Shown piece after piece: positions 17,057-25,175 of a DNA stretch of 26,125 nucleotides. Positions within the stretch are counted from its first letter, which is position 1. The number at the start of each line of letters is the position of its first letter. This DNA comes from an uncultured Acetatifactor sp. (GTDB lineage: Bacteria; Bacillota; Clostridia; Lachnospirales; Lachnospiraceae). Position numbers and translations under genes: made by a program. Under the pieces are notes generated by a model, which worked only from the letters and a program-made list of their open reading frames with translations, made no database searches and had not been told where the DNA came from. The DNA lies in assembly GCA_910577235.1 (NCBI GenBank), contig CAJTMX010000046.1, positions 1 to 26,125 on the forward strand, in the 5' to 3' direction.

Positions 17057-17613
17057 TTCTTTCTTCCTAACTTTGGATACATATGTATTGAATGACTCAA
17101 ATATTTCATAATTCTCAATTCATCAAATGCGTCTGTTAGGGCATTATGAAGTTCACAATAACTTTTTTCTCCGAACATTTTCATAATATCTCCCACTTTA
17201 TATCCACTCTTAAGACGACCTGTACCATGACATTGCGCATTTGATGGCATCTCCCGATTGTACTGTTTATATGCTGCCATACTTAAAATATCATGCCATT
17301 CAAACTCACTCAATTCCGGAAGACACCTGTAATCAAAAAGAGCATTATACGCAAAAATACTAACTACCTCATTTAGTTTCAAATATTTTATCAGTTTCTC
17401 TACGGCCTCTGTTCTTATATATATTCCTGGTTTCTGTACTTTAATTAAAAGAGCATCTGAAAACATCCCCCCTATCTCTGCGTTTTCTTCAATAATAATA
17501 TATTTTTTGCCAATAGGTTCAAATATTCCTTCTTCAGCAATAACAATACCAATAGACATTACATCATTATACCAATTCGTTTCTGTGTCTATAACTGCGA
17601 ATTTCTCACTCAC
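17050..17613 (-). CDS. DEDDh-type 3'-5' exonuclease (DnaQ-like)
   Basis: This 187-residue protein has the three exonuclease motifs: VIDTET with D9 and E11 (Exo I), FAYNALFDY with D94 (Exo II), and HNALTDAFDE with H156 and D161 (Exo III, the DEDDh type). These four acids and the histidine form the two-metal site that removes nucleotides from 3' ends of DNA or RNA. It is a stand-alone domain of typical size. The start is GTG, overlapping the stop of the helicase gene as GTGA, with AAAGGAGAA just upstream, so it is translationally coupled. It is the last gene of the AT-rich operon and by context probably trims ends produced by the helicase and NurA partners. A role in RNA decay is possible but less suited to the context. 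Confidence 0.88.
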   Translation of the reverse strand: MSEKFAVIDTETNWYNDVMSIGIVIAEEGIFEPIGKKYIIIEENAEIGGMFSDALLIKVQKPGIYIRTEAVEKLIKYLKLNEVVSIFAYNALFDYRCLPELSEFEWHDILSMAAYKQYNREMPSNAQCHGTGRLKSGYKVGDIMKMFGEKSYCELHNALTDAFDELRIMKYLSHSIHMYPKLGRKNC

Positions 17614-19406
17614 GATAATTCTCCTTTCGGTTTATAGTACCTATCTATTTGATGTTTCGTAATAGTTTTGGTTACTGCATCTAAAAATTCTTTCCTCTTC
17701 GAAATGGAAATCTCATACATATCATTGATCCTTGTATTCCACAAAATGCCACTTTTCAACTTTTTAGCAACAACATAACAAGCACACTGTAAAAAGTGTT
17801 CATGGGTTAATTCGGAAACAAACTTCAGTTCATACACTATATTATCTTTTATCACATCTGCATAGCCCACTGCTGAAAATGCAAGATCTCCATTTCTTCT
17901 CTCAGCAAATTGTATTTCACATATTTGCTGAGAATCATCTTGACAAGAGAACACTTCACCTAATCGTGCCTTAAGCTGATTTTTCTGTTCTTTTCTTACC
18001 AATGCTCTATCAACCTGCATGATGTATCTTTTTTGATTGGTTTCCAATGATGTCAAATACAATATTTTTTTATCTAAGGTCTTATACTTTGTTGCATCAA
18101 TATTTTTATCCTTGTCAATCAGTTTATATAGATCTATATCCTTATCAATATCATACTTCTCAAAGAATACAGCCTCTTGATATATTCCGATACAAGGGGA
18201 AAGATCAATGAGTGCATCATGGTTCTCTATATTTATAACACTCATGTCTTTTGTCGGAATTTTCTTCACCTCCAAAAAGCCATAACATTCCTCAATATCC
18301 TCTTTATACTTAAAATCAAACATTCTCGAAATCTGTACATCGTTTAGTTTTGTACATATTTCATTTTTTGTTGATAGTGACTGTTCAGAAAGCATTTTCT
18401 CGCCATCACAAACAAAAATAATTTCCTCTTTCCCGCGACTTGCTGCAACACAAAAGATATTTCTTAAAATTTCATATTTTTGTTGTGGCATATCTCTTCG
18501 TATTGCCCAATAGCTTTCTGTAAAATCAAACACGACACATTTTTTTCTTTCTAACCCCTTACTGCTATCATATGTCGTAAAAATCGCCGTTTCTTTGGAG
18601 GGCTCCGTTGCACCTGTTCTATTATTATCTGAAATACTTGCATATACTGTAGATTTATTGTATTTCTCTTTACATTTTTCCTCTAGAATATTTAAAGTTA
18701 TCGACATTAATCCATTCCGTGACCCAAGACAAAGTATATCCGCTGGATTCTGTTCAGCTAAATAATTTACAATGTCCTTTTTAGGCATCTTTGTAACTTT
18801 GCATTTATCATTTACCCCAACTATTTTCTTCTCCCAAACACGTCCAAGTTTTTCAGCTAAAATATTACTTAATCTAAAACATTTCGTAAATTCTAAATCC
18901 TTACGTTTTCCTATAAACTGCTCTATAAATTCCTGTATATTAAGCGTTGTCTTATCATATATCTTTTGTTTCATATCTCCAACTGCTACTATTTGGAGGT
19001 AAGGATTTTTCTGTTTTATGTATATAAGCATGTCAGCAATTTCTTGATCAATATCTTGATACTCATCAAGTACAAGCAAGTCGTATTTGGTAATCTCCGG
19101 CTTTTTCATATTAAACACCTGAATCAAATCAGATATTCCAGCATTTATACCTGCTCGTTTTAAACATAGATATGCATATCCATGATAATTAGTTACTGTT
19201 ACATTTTTACCTTTTATTTTTTCTTTTGCATCCAGCTTTAATAGCTTATTATATGTTAGGTATAATATTTTTTTATCATTCGGAAATTCAATACATAAGT
19301 TTTGTATTGCAGTGGTTTTTCCACTACCGACACACGCATCTACTAAAATATTGTATCCATCAAGTGCACATCTAATAAACTCCATTTGTTCATTAGTTAA
19401 CTCCAA
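17610..19406 (-). CDS. SF1 (UvrD/Rep-like) helicase with C-terminal RecB-like nuclease domain
   Basis: This 598-residue protein has a UvrD-type N-terminal half: Q motif LTNEQMEFI (3-11), Walker A ACVGSGKTT (24-32), LVLDEYQDID (111-120), VGDMKQKIY (142-150), a YDSSKGLE motif V and AASRGKEE motif VI. It is shorter than UvrD or PcrA, so the 1B/2B insertions must be reduced. The C-terminus shows a PD-(D/E)xK pattern of the RecB/Cas4 kind: GYADV with D517, ELK with E526 and K528, and QCACY (540-544), a QxxxY motif. It should unwind DNA and cut single strands. The start is TTG, chosen because GGGAGGTG (19412-19419) lies 5 nt upstream; an ATG seven codons later lacks such a site. It follows NurA after 93 nt and overlaps the exonuclease gene. 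Confidence 0.87.
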   Translation of the reverse strand: MELTNEQMEFIRCALDGYNILVDACVGSGKTTAIQNLCIEFPNDKKILYLTYNKLLKLDAKEKIKGKNVTVTNYHGYAYLCLKRAGINAGISDLIQVFNMKKPEITKYDLLVLDEYQDIDQEIADMLIYIKQKNPYLQIVAVGDMKQKIYDKTTLNIQEFIEQFIGKRKDLEFTKCFRLSNILAEKLGRVWEKKIVGVNDKCKVTKMPKKDIVNYLAEQNPADILCLGSRNGLMSITLNILEEKCKEKYNKSTVYASISDNNRTGATEPSKETAIFTTYDSSKGLERKKCVVFDFTESYWAIRRDMPQQKYEILRNIFCVAASRGKEEIIFVCDGEKMLSEQSLSTKNEICTKLNDVQISRMFDFKYKEDIEECYGFLEVKKIPTKDMSVINIENHDALIDLSPCIGIYQEAVFFEKYDIDKDIDLYKLIDKDKNIDATKYKTLDKKILYLTSLETNQKRYIMQVDRALVRKEQKNQLKARLGEVFSCQDDSQQICEIQFAERRNGDLAFSAVGYADVIKDNIVYELKFVSELTHEHFLQCACYVVAKKLKSGILWNTRINDMYEISISKRKEFLDAVTKTITKHQIDRYYKPKGELS

Positions 19407-19411
19407 TTTTT

Positions 19412-19419
19412 CACCTCCC
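19412..19419 (-). promoter_or_regulatory. Ribosome binding site fixing a TTG start
   Basis: GGGAGGTG on the minus strand stands 5 nt before the TTG at 19404-19406. It is the strongest ribosome binding site in the operon and decides the start of the SF1 helicase gene. Confidence 0.75.
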
Positions 19420-19499
19420 GTCTATATTAGAAATGCATTTTTTGTTCTATGTATCAAATAGGTTTCAAGCAATCTCCCCCGTATTATTTAGGCGTTTTC

Positions 19500-20837
19500 C
19501 TAGACTACAGCCGTCAAAGTATCTCTTACAAAATCCTGCAATATTTTTGCGGATGGATAATTGGACATGGAGGCTATACCATTTACTAATTCTACTGGAT
19601 AGAGAGCTCCCTCATATTTTCGGCTCACTAATGATGGCAATGTAGATAGTATTCGGTTTAGTCCTATAATTTCGTTGTCTGTGGGGAAACAATCATCCGG
19701 CCTATATTCTCCCGTAGTCATATTCAATGTCATATGAGTATTTTCATCAATAACAACCAACACTTTTTCTCCCCAATTTGTTCTCAAGCCATATGGATTT
19801 ACATGATCTGGCGCACGTTGTATCTCCTTTCTTATATATCCATGGTTGAGCACCGCATACATTAAATTGTTTATTTTAGGCTTTATAAACTGAGATACAA
19901 TACTTAAATACTCAAAATACGCACCTGTTTTTTCGCATCCCATAAGATGTATTGGTCTATTACTGTCTTTAGCAAACTGTAAAAAATCTCTAATTAGTGG
20001 CACTAATTTAGAATACTGTCTTCCCAAAGTCATTGGACCATCTTTAATATATAATGTCTCCGATACAAGGTGCCTATCCTTATTAAGCCAATGTAACCTA
20101 ACGACTGTAAATAACATTAAAAGTTCCATAATAAGCATATAGGATGAGGCAACTGCAATCGGCGCATTATCATCATTCATATCCAAATGAAACCCTATCA
20201 TGTCCGTAAGCAATACTTCATTTCCACAATGAGGACACGTTGAAACTTCAACATTAAAAGAAAATCCGTCCTCAATTTTTTTCCCACAATGAGGACACTC
20301 GAAACTGGGAGAATTTTCATGTTGTTCATTCCACTTTTTATATGCTATCCATTTCAAAGTTTCAAAATACAATCCATCCTCATCCTGTTTTATTGAGTCA
20401 TAAATTATGTGTCTCACAGTATTATAGATATTCCCCTTTGAACTTTTCAAATTCTTAAGAGGAAAAACTGTTGCGTGAAACAAAGCACTATCCGTCATGA
20501 TATTTTGCATTAAAATAGGGTGGGGATACTCTTTATTAATTGTTGCCATTTTCGCTTGTTCAATAGTCATAAGCGCTGTTTTAACAAACGCCAATTCTTT
20601 TCTGTTCTCTGTTACACTAACATAGGAACCATCAGAAACCCAAATATGCTTTAATGGTTCTGCAGATTTGCAGTCAAATTCCCTCCATATTTGAGTGCTG
20701 TAATTCTCCTTTTCTGAGACATCAAAAGTCTCAAAATCTTTAATTAATCCATTGACCCATTCGCTCTCAATAATCTTTAAATGCCCCAGCTTAGATGCTT
20801 TTTCAAAAGGCAATCTTCCTTCAGATACATATGCCAT
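19500..20837 (-). CDS. nurA: NurA-family nuclease with an inserted zinc ribbon
   Basis: This 445-residue protein has the NurA nuclease landmarks: SDGSYV with D69 (the first metal-binding aspartate of the family motif DGS), KDGPMT with D266 (the second DGP motif), GCEKTGAYFEY near 300, VVIDENTH, and a YPVELVNG segment before the C-terminus. NurA is an RNase H-like nuclease that works in a complex with the hexameric HerA translocase to resect DNA ends. Between the two aspartate motifs lies a zinc ribbon, CPHCGKK (181-187) and CPHCGNE (201-207), that I do not expect in ordinary NurA. The gene starts 4 nt after the HerA stop; I chose the ATG at 20837 because GGGTGA precedes it, and a longer frame from 20888 would lie in HerA. 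The HerA neighbour strongly supports the call. Confidence 0.85.
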   Translation of the reverse strand: MAYVSEGRLPFEKASKLGHLKIIESEWVNGLIKDFETFDVSEKENYSTQIWREFDCKSAEPLKHIWVSDGSYVSVTENRKELAFVKTALMTIEQAKMATINKEYPHPILMQNIMTDSALFHATVFPLKNLKSSKGNIYNTVRHIIYDSIKQDEDGLYFETLKWIAYKKWNEQHENSPSFECPHCGKKIEDGFSFNVEVSTCPHCGNEVLLTDMIGFHLDMNDDNAPIAVASSYMLIMELLMLFTVVRLHWLNKDRHLVSETLYIKDGPMTLGRQYSKLVPLIRDFLQFAKDSNRPIHLMGCEKTGAYFEYLSIVSQFIKPKINNLMYAVLNHGYIRKEIQRAPDHVNPYGLRTNWGEKVLVVIDENTHMTLNMTTGEYRPDDCFPTDNEIIGLNRILSTLPSLVSRKYEGALYPVELVNGIASMSNYPSAKILQDFVRDTLTAVV

Positions 20838-20841
20838 ATTA

Positions 20842-22815
20842 TCACCCTTTCTCTGGACTATACAAATATGCTTGAACCGGAATAACAAATCTATTCGAAA
20901 GTGTCAGCATCCTCATAAATCCAGGAGTTCTTGTTCTCAATATATCTTCCTCCACCCCCTCAAACGCAACTTGCATTCTAGTAAGGGCCTTAGTCTCGTC
21001 AGATGATGATAAGTGTCCAACAAAAAAATTTTCTGTCTGTACCAGTAGCTCTTTACTGATAGTTGACGGTGATTGTGTTGAATAAACCATGCCTATATGA
21101 AATTTTGCACCTTCTTTGGCAAATCTAGAATACACATCTTGATTATCTTTAGTCTGAGATGGAAACAGGTTATGTGCTTCTTCAAAATACAATTGAATGT
21201 ATCTATCACCCAAATTATTGTTTACAAATTCTAACTCTTGTTTGTTAAACACGGCTCGGGATAATAAATCCGAGAAATATTGCCTAATCTCATCACTTGC
21301 GTTTCCTAAGTCCAAAATAACAGTTTTTCCTTGATAGAGGTAATCAATTATTTCTGTAACAAAATCACCTGCAGACGGGGAATGATATATTTTATATTTG
21401 GACAGCATGACCGGCCCCCTGCCAGACTCAGGATACAAGAAATTTAAAATAGATAAATCATCTTTCGATAACACATCCTTTCCCTTGTCATCTACAAATT
21501 TTTTCCCGTTCTTTCTATAATACTGAATTAGCGCTTTAAATTCACCAGAAATATCTGCCAATGACAATGGTTGCGCTGGAACATCTTTACCATATACCTT
21601 CTCTCGTGTTTTGTCACTATAATGTGGTTCCAATGCACTAGTACTCCCCGCGCGCATCCATTTCAATTTTTTCAGCGCATTTTCGTTGACTTGGAAATTA
21701 GCTTCGTACAATACTGCCCAATACATTTGTATTCTTCTTATTGCACGGACTTTATCCCCTATCTCCATTTCTTCTATTTCCTCTTTTGTAGGAAGTACTA
21801 CGCTTATAAAATCCGTTATATAAACGGACTCCCTTTTATCCTTGTTAAGAAATGTCCCTAAAATATCTTTACAAGAACTAGGATTTTCATAAAAATTTAA
21901 TTTAAGTTGCTTGGATGGGGTTGCCCCTCTCGAGGTCAAAGCATATACTTCACATAACGCCGAATTTGCCGATCTAAGAGATACTTTGTCCTGATCACTA
22001 TCATTAGCGTATTCACCGTTGATATCAAAGATAAGTTGACCTACATTCCCTTTTTCTTTTGTAGCATCGATCATTCCCTGAGCAATTAGCTTTACAACAT
22101 TGGACTTTCCAAGTCGTGTTTTTCCAAACATAGCAGTCCTGCATCCCATAAAATCTTTCATAGAAATATTAACTGGAATATTATCAGAATCCTGCTTATC
22201 CACACCAAACATACATTCCATTGTTCTCAACTTTCCAATACTTTGCCGAAAATCTGATCGAACGGTACCATTGACAATTAAGTCCAAAAGTTTCTCATCC
22301 GGTGCATATACCTCATACCTATGTGCACTAACAATATTATTTACGTCACCCGAAAACGCAAGTTTATCAACATTCTGTGGATTTCCATAAAACATTCCCA
22401 GCACATCGCATTGTAACGCTCCCCACTGTAGATCAGCCTGTGTCCACAAATCCAATTCTGGCATAGAACGCTTGTGCATCTCAAAATAGGTCTGTTGAAC
22501 CTGCTGCGTAAGCGGAGTTGCAGACACTCCATTTACTCTAAGAAGAGAAAAGTGTGGTTGAGTTTTTTCAAAATCAGCCGGTACTAAAATCAAGAATGAG
22601 CCCCTTGGAATTCCTCCTACAGCAATTTTATATGTATCGTTTGTTATAATAACTGCTCCGCTATAACTTATGTCCAATACATATCCTACAAACCGCCATT
22701 TATCAATGGCCTGCGTTTTTTTTAGCTCATTTTGCTGATCAATAAATTCTTTAATCTTAATAATTGGATTGTTTTGCAAATTAGACTCTTCCACTAACTT
22801 TTGTAAAATCGACAT
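20842..22815 (-). CDS. herA: HerA-type hexameric DNA translocase ATPase
   Basis: This 657-residue protein fits the HerA/FtsK superfamily. The N-terminal 170 residues look like a HAS-barrel (VGYVLDI, GGIPRGSFLILVPADF). The ATPase core has Walker A GKTRLGKS (231-238), IFDINGEYA (262-270), Walker B LYFEEAHNLFP (542-552), an arginine-finger-type RFAKEGAKF (564-572) and the sensor STQSPSTI (579-586). A helical insertion occupies about 320-460. HerA forms hexameric rings that pump DNA into the attached NurA nuclease. The ATG at 22815 has AGGGGG upstream. It lies 12 nt after the methylase gene and 4 nt before nurA, so it belongs to one operon. Bacterial HerA genes are frequent in defence islands with varied nuclease partners. 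Confidence 0.93.
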   Translation of the reverse strand: MSILQKLVEESNLQNNPIIKIKEFIDQQNELKKTQAIDKWRFVGYVLDISYSGAVIITNDTYKIAVGGIPRGSFLILVPADFEKTQPHFSLLRVNGVSATPLTQQVQQTYFEMHKRSMPELDLWTQADLQWGALQCDVLGMFYGNPQNVDKLAFSGDVNNIVSAHRYEVYAPDEKLLDLIVNGTVRSDFRQSIGKLRTMECMFGVDKQDSDNIPVNISMKDFMGCRTAMFGKTRLGKSNVVKLIAQGMIDATKEKGNVGQLIFDINGEYANDSDQDKVSLRSANSALCEVYALTSRGATPSKQLKLNFYENPSSCKDILGTFLNKDKRESVYITDFISVVLPTKEEIEEMEIGDKVRAIRRIQMYWAVLYEANFQVNENALKKLKWMRAGSTSALEPHYSDKTREKVYGKDVPAQPLSLADISGEFKALIQYYRKNGKKFVDDKGKDVLSKDDLSILNFLYPESGRGPVMLSKYKIYHSPSAGDFVTEIIDYLYQGKTVILDLGNASDEIRQYFSDLLSRAVFNKQELEFVNNNLGDRYIQLYFEEAHNLFPSQTKDNQDVYSRFAKEGAKFHIGMVYSTQSPSTISKELLVQTENFFVGHLSSSDETKALTRMQVAFEGVEEDILRTRTPGFMRMLTLSNRFVIPVQAYLYSPEKG

Positions 22816-22827
22816 AAAATCATCCCC

Positions 22828-23631
22828 CTAAAGATTTGCGCTAACTATTAACTCCGAGTACTGTTGTCGTCCCTTTTTTTCCCCTGAGATACTACTAAAT
22901 CGAGATATCTCTTCTAACAGAAAACTTTTGTTAAGATATAACTGTCTGATTGCTAAATGATTCACATTGGTCATGATTATTTTGGCCCCTCTCTGTCTAG
23001 CCCGCTCAAGAGCATTTGCTAATCGAATCTGATCATTCCAGTCAAAAGTTTGTTTGGTATAACCCACAAATCTATGTTCTTCACTAATGACAGCATACGG
23101 CGGATCACAAAACAAAAAGTCATTATAATTTGCCATATCTATTACTGGCTCAAAATCACCACAAATAATTTGTGCATTTTGTAGTATATTTGATCGTTTT
23201 TGAAATTCGTCCGTTGGCAGAAGAACATTATTATGTGTCCCGATCGGCACATTAAAATTTCCCCTCGCATTCACTCTATAAATACCATTAAAACATGTCC
23301 GATTAAGATAAATCATTCGTGCTGCTATTGTTGTGTTTTTTCGGGTCTTTCTCTTGCGCATTATATAATAGTATTCCCTATTATGTTTATGCGCATGTAT
23401 TTTCAAATTTCTCTCAACGTCCTCCCAGCTATCCTTGATTGCTTGATAAGTTGTTATCAATTCTTCATTAATATCATTAATAATTGCCTGCGGCGGCTCC
23501 AAGTAAAAATATAATGAACCACCACCAAGAAACGGATCAATATATCTATTATATTGTTTTGGAATCCTATACCCTTGAGTCCTCACAAACCAATTTTTAC
23601 CTCCCGCCCACTTTAGAAATGTGTTATTCAT
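22828..23631 (-). CDS. Dam/DpnM-like DNA N6-adenine methyltransferase
   Basis: This 267-residue protein is a D12-class (alpha type) N6-adenine DNA methylase. It has FLKWAGGK (5-12), the SAM-binding motif DPFLGGGS (32-39), RTCFNGIYRVN (111-121) and the catalytic DPPY (176-179). The arrangement and the YRVN...GNFNVP segment match the Dam and DpnM group, many of which methylate GATC; the exact site here is inference. It is the first gene of the AT-rich operon, in front of herA and nurA, so it probably marks host DNA in a self/non-self scheme, although an orphan regulatory role cannot be excluded. The ATG is preceded by GGAGAGA at a rather long distance. The promoter at 23653-23681 is well placed to drive it. 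Confidence 0.93.
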   Translation of the reverse strand: MNNTFLKWAGGKNWFVRTQGYRIPKQYNRYIDPFLGGGSLYFYLEPPQAIINDINEELITTYQAIKDSWEDVERNLKIHAHKHNREYYYIMRKRKTRKNTTIAARMIYLNRTCFNGIYRVNARGNFNVPIGTHNNVLLPTDEFQKRSNILQNAQIICGDFEPVIDMANYNDFLFCDPPYAVISEEHRFVGYTKQTFDWNDQIRLANALERARQRGAKIIMTNVNHLAIRQLYLNKSFLLEEISRFSSISGEKKGRQQYSELIVSANL

Positions 23632-23652
23632 TTTGTATGTATCTCTCCACTC

Positions 23653-23681
23653 ATTATACTTGACTTTCCTTTGCTACACAA
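23653..23681 (-). promoter_or_regulatory. Predicted sigma-A promoter of the methylase-HerA-NurA operon
   Basis: Read on the minus strand, TTGTGT (23676-23681) is 17 nt from a perfect TATAAT (23653-23658). The start of transcription would be near 23646, about 15 nt before the methylase start codon, so the leader is very short. Confidence 0.6.
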
Positions 23682-23698
23682 TTATGATATACGGCTTT

Positions 23699-24604
23699 TT
23701 ACTCTATATCATTACTTGATTCCAATGATTTCAACGTCTTCCCGTCCACTGTTCCCCAGCTCGTCAACCCGTTTGCGCTTTTCCCAATCACAAACATCGC
23801 CGCATAAGACGGACTGGTGAAAAGCATATCCTCATGCAAAACACCTTGCTCATCCACCAGTGCTTTTTTTCGCCGCTCCTTAATGACTGCGGGAACAGTG
23901 TCGTCATCTATAGGAGAAATATGGCTTCCCCTTGAAACAACAAACCCTTCCGAAGTCTGAATACCGTCCGCCTCCACTTTTCCTACGTTTTTGATCGTCC
24001 GTTCAAGGTGCATTCTAACTGTCTCCTCTAGGCTTGTAGCAAGTCCCTCCTGCATTTCAGGCACCAACTTATTGATTGGCTCAAAAACCTTATGTCCCAG
24101 CGTCCCCACGATCACTTTGACATAGTCGATAAATTCTTCCATCTCACTTTCTTTTTCTTCTGTGATATTTCCGGAAGTGGGATCATTACCATTCTTCACT
24201 TCATATCGGTTTGCCTCGAGAGCCAGATTGCGAAACCGATTTTCAAGATAACTGATTTCTGTAGGACCAAAGGAATTGTTGGATGTAGTAAACGCAATAG
24301 CCTCCGTCCAATAATCTTTCTCTGGGTTACGTTTATGTTCCTGTATGCGGTTGAGCAGTCCTTCGCCGTTTTTTCTCGCGCTGGCCTGTCCAATATATAC
24401 TACGCCTTTTCCTGTCTCATCTGATGTGCCGAACAAAAAATATACACCACTTTGCTTTAAATCATTCCGATCTTTGCATTTGTCCAATTCGGTCCTTGGG
24501 ATTTTATATGCAAAACCTGTACAATTCGCCATTGTACATTTCATCCGTCCACTGGCATCCCCATCCATTAAAAATAAATTAATGCTTTTACCCCTTGTTA
24601 CCAT
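23699..24604 (-). CDS. GIY-YIG nuclease with C-terminal DUF4357
   Basis: This 301-residue protein has GVYFLFGT (53-60) and VVYIGQA (68-74), the GIY and YIG elements, then a conserved arginine in LLNRIQEH (R86) and the FGPTEISYLENRF segment that supplies the catalytic glutamate (E116 or E121). The C-terminal part (about 220-295), with VSRGSHISP, a basic KERRKK stretch and SPSYAAMFVIG, matches DUF4357. Such proteins are probable DNA nucleases found in many bacteria near mobile or defence genes. The ATG at 24604 is preceded by GGGAGGTGG. It sits directly upstream of the methylase operon on the same strand with its own spacing and a promoter between, and is less AT-rich, so it may be a separate transcription unit. 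A restriction role paired with the methylase is possible but unproven. Confidence 0.85.
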   Translation of the reverse strand: MVTRGKSINLFLMDGDASGRMKCTMANCTGFAYKIPRTELDKCKDRNDLKQSGVYFLFGTSDETGKGVVYIGQASARKNGEGLLNRIQEHKRNPEKDYWTEAIAFTTSNNSFGPTEISYLENRFRNLALEANRYEVKNGNDPTSGNITEEKESEMEEFIDYVKVIVGTLGHKVFEPINKLVPEMQEGLATSLEETVRMHLERTIKNVGKVEADGIQTSEGFVVSRGSHISPIDDDTVPAVIKERRKKALVDEQGVLHEDMLFTSPSYAAMFVIGKSANGLTSWGTVDGKTLKSLESSNDIE

Positions 24605-24688
24605 TTCCAGCCACCTCCCCGGTAAATTCCGGTTTCATCCAAAACGCCATATTCTGTATTTTTATAGCCGCTTAAATGTTTTATTATC

Positions 24689-24697
24689 ATTTTAGCA
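24689..24697 (-). promoter_or_regulatory. Possible extended -10 promoter of the GIY-YIG gene
   Basis: The minus strand reads TGCTAAAAT, an extended -10 element, about 85 nt before the start codon. No good -35 box is visible, which extended -10 promoters may tolerate. Confidence 0.3.
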
Positions 24698-24775
24698 CAT
24701 CTTCACATAGTTTTCTACAATAAATTCCTTTTTTTGATACACTATTTCTAAATCCCCTCTTCCTCTCATTTCTTC

Positions 24776-25144
24776 TCAAAAACTCCCAATACCTCCTCTC
24801 CCACTCCTCATCCCACTTATAATATCCCTGATTTCTTTGAGCGCTCCAGCCACATGCCCGTAGTGCTTAGTATTCCCTCTCCCCACAAACTCTTTGACCT
24901 CATTCCAATACATCTCCACCACTTTCAGGGAAAATTTACCCACAAAACGCTCGCTGAAACAGTGCATCACATCTATAGCGTCCTGCTCCCCATAGTATGG
25001 ATGCCGCTTATAATCCCAGTACATTTCATAGAAACTGTCATACTGTACATGAGAAAATAGTTTCAGAGTTATTCCCTTGTGTCGCGCATATTTACCCTTT
25101 TCCCTGTAATATTGACACATCAACTCCAAAGCAAAGACATGCAC
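24776..25144 (-). CDS. Helical protein of unknown function, possibly a C-terminal fragment
   Basis: This 122-residue product has no motif I can assign securely. It reads like two helical repeats, rich in Tyr and Glu (YREKGKYARHKG, FVGKFSLKVVEMYWNEV, KHYGHVAGALKEIRDI). This spacing recalls the helical C-terminus of SWIM zinc-finger proteins, but the SWIM motif itself is absent, so it may be a remnant of a longer gene. The start is GTG just after an in-frame TAG; AGAGG lies 6 nt before it, so expression as a short protein is also possible. It follows the next gene upstream by 31 nt, suggesting one transcript. Confidence 0.5.
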   Translation of the reverse strand: MHVFALELMCQYYREKGKYARHKGITLKLFSHVQYDSFYEMYWDYKRHPYYGEQDAIDVMHCFSERFVGKFSLKVVEMYWNEVKEFVGRGNTKHYGHVAGALKEIRDIISGMRSGRGGIGSF

Positions 25145-25175
25145 TTTTGGCCTCTAAAACGTAATCTCAAACAAA

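Larger units (their letters stand above)
17050..23700 (-). other. AT-rich genomic island with a five-gene methylase-HerA-NurA-helicase-exonuclease operon
   Basis: This interval differs sharply in base composition from the GC-richer genes on its left. All five genes run in the same direction with gaps of 12, 4, 93, -4 nt from methylase to exonuclease. It carries its own promoter at 23653-23681. No integrase, transposase, tRNA or clear flanking direct repeat was found, so the mode of transfer is unknown. Confidence 0.8.

Noticed and set aside
13947..23631. Possible BREX, DISARM, Zorya or Gabija system
   Set aside because: The diagnostic genes are missing: no PglX/PglZ, no DrmA/DrmB, no ZorAB motor proteins and no OLD-TOPRIM nuclease. 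Single shared folds (PLD, UvrD) are not enough.
17050..24604. Prophage or integrative element
   Set aside because: No integrase, transposase, capsid, portal or conjugation gene, tRNA or clear flanking repeat was seen.
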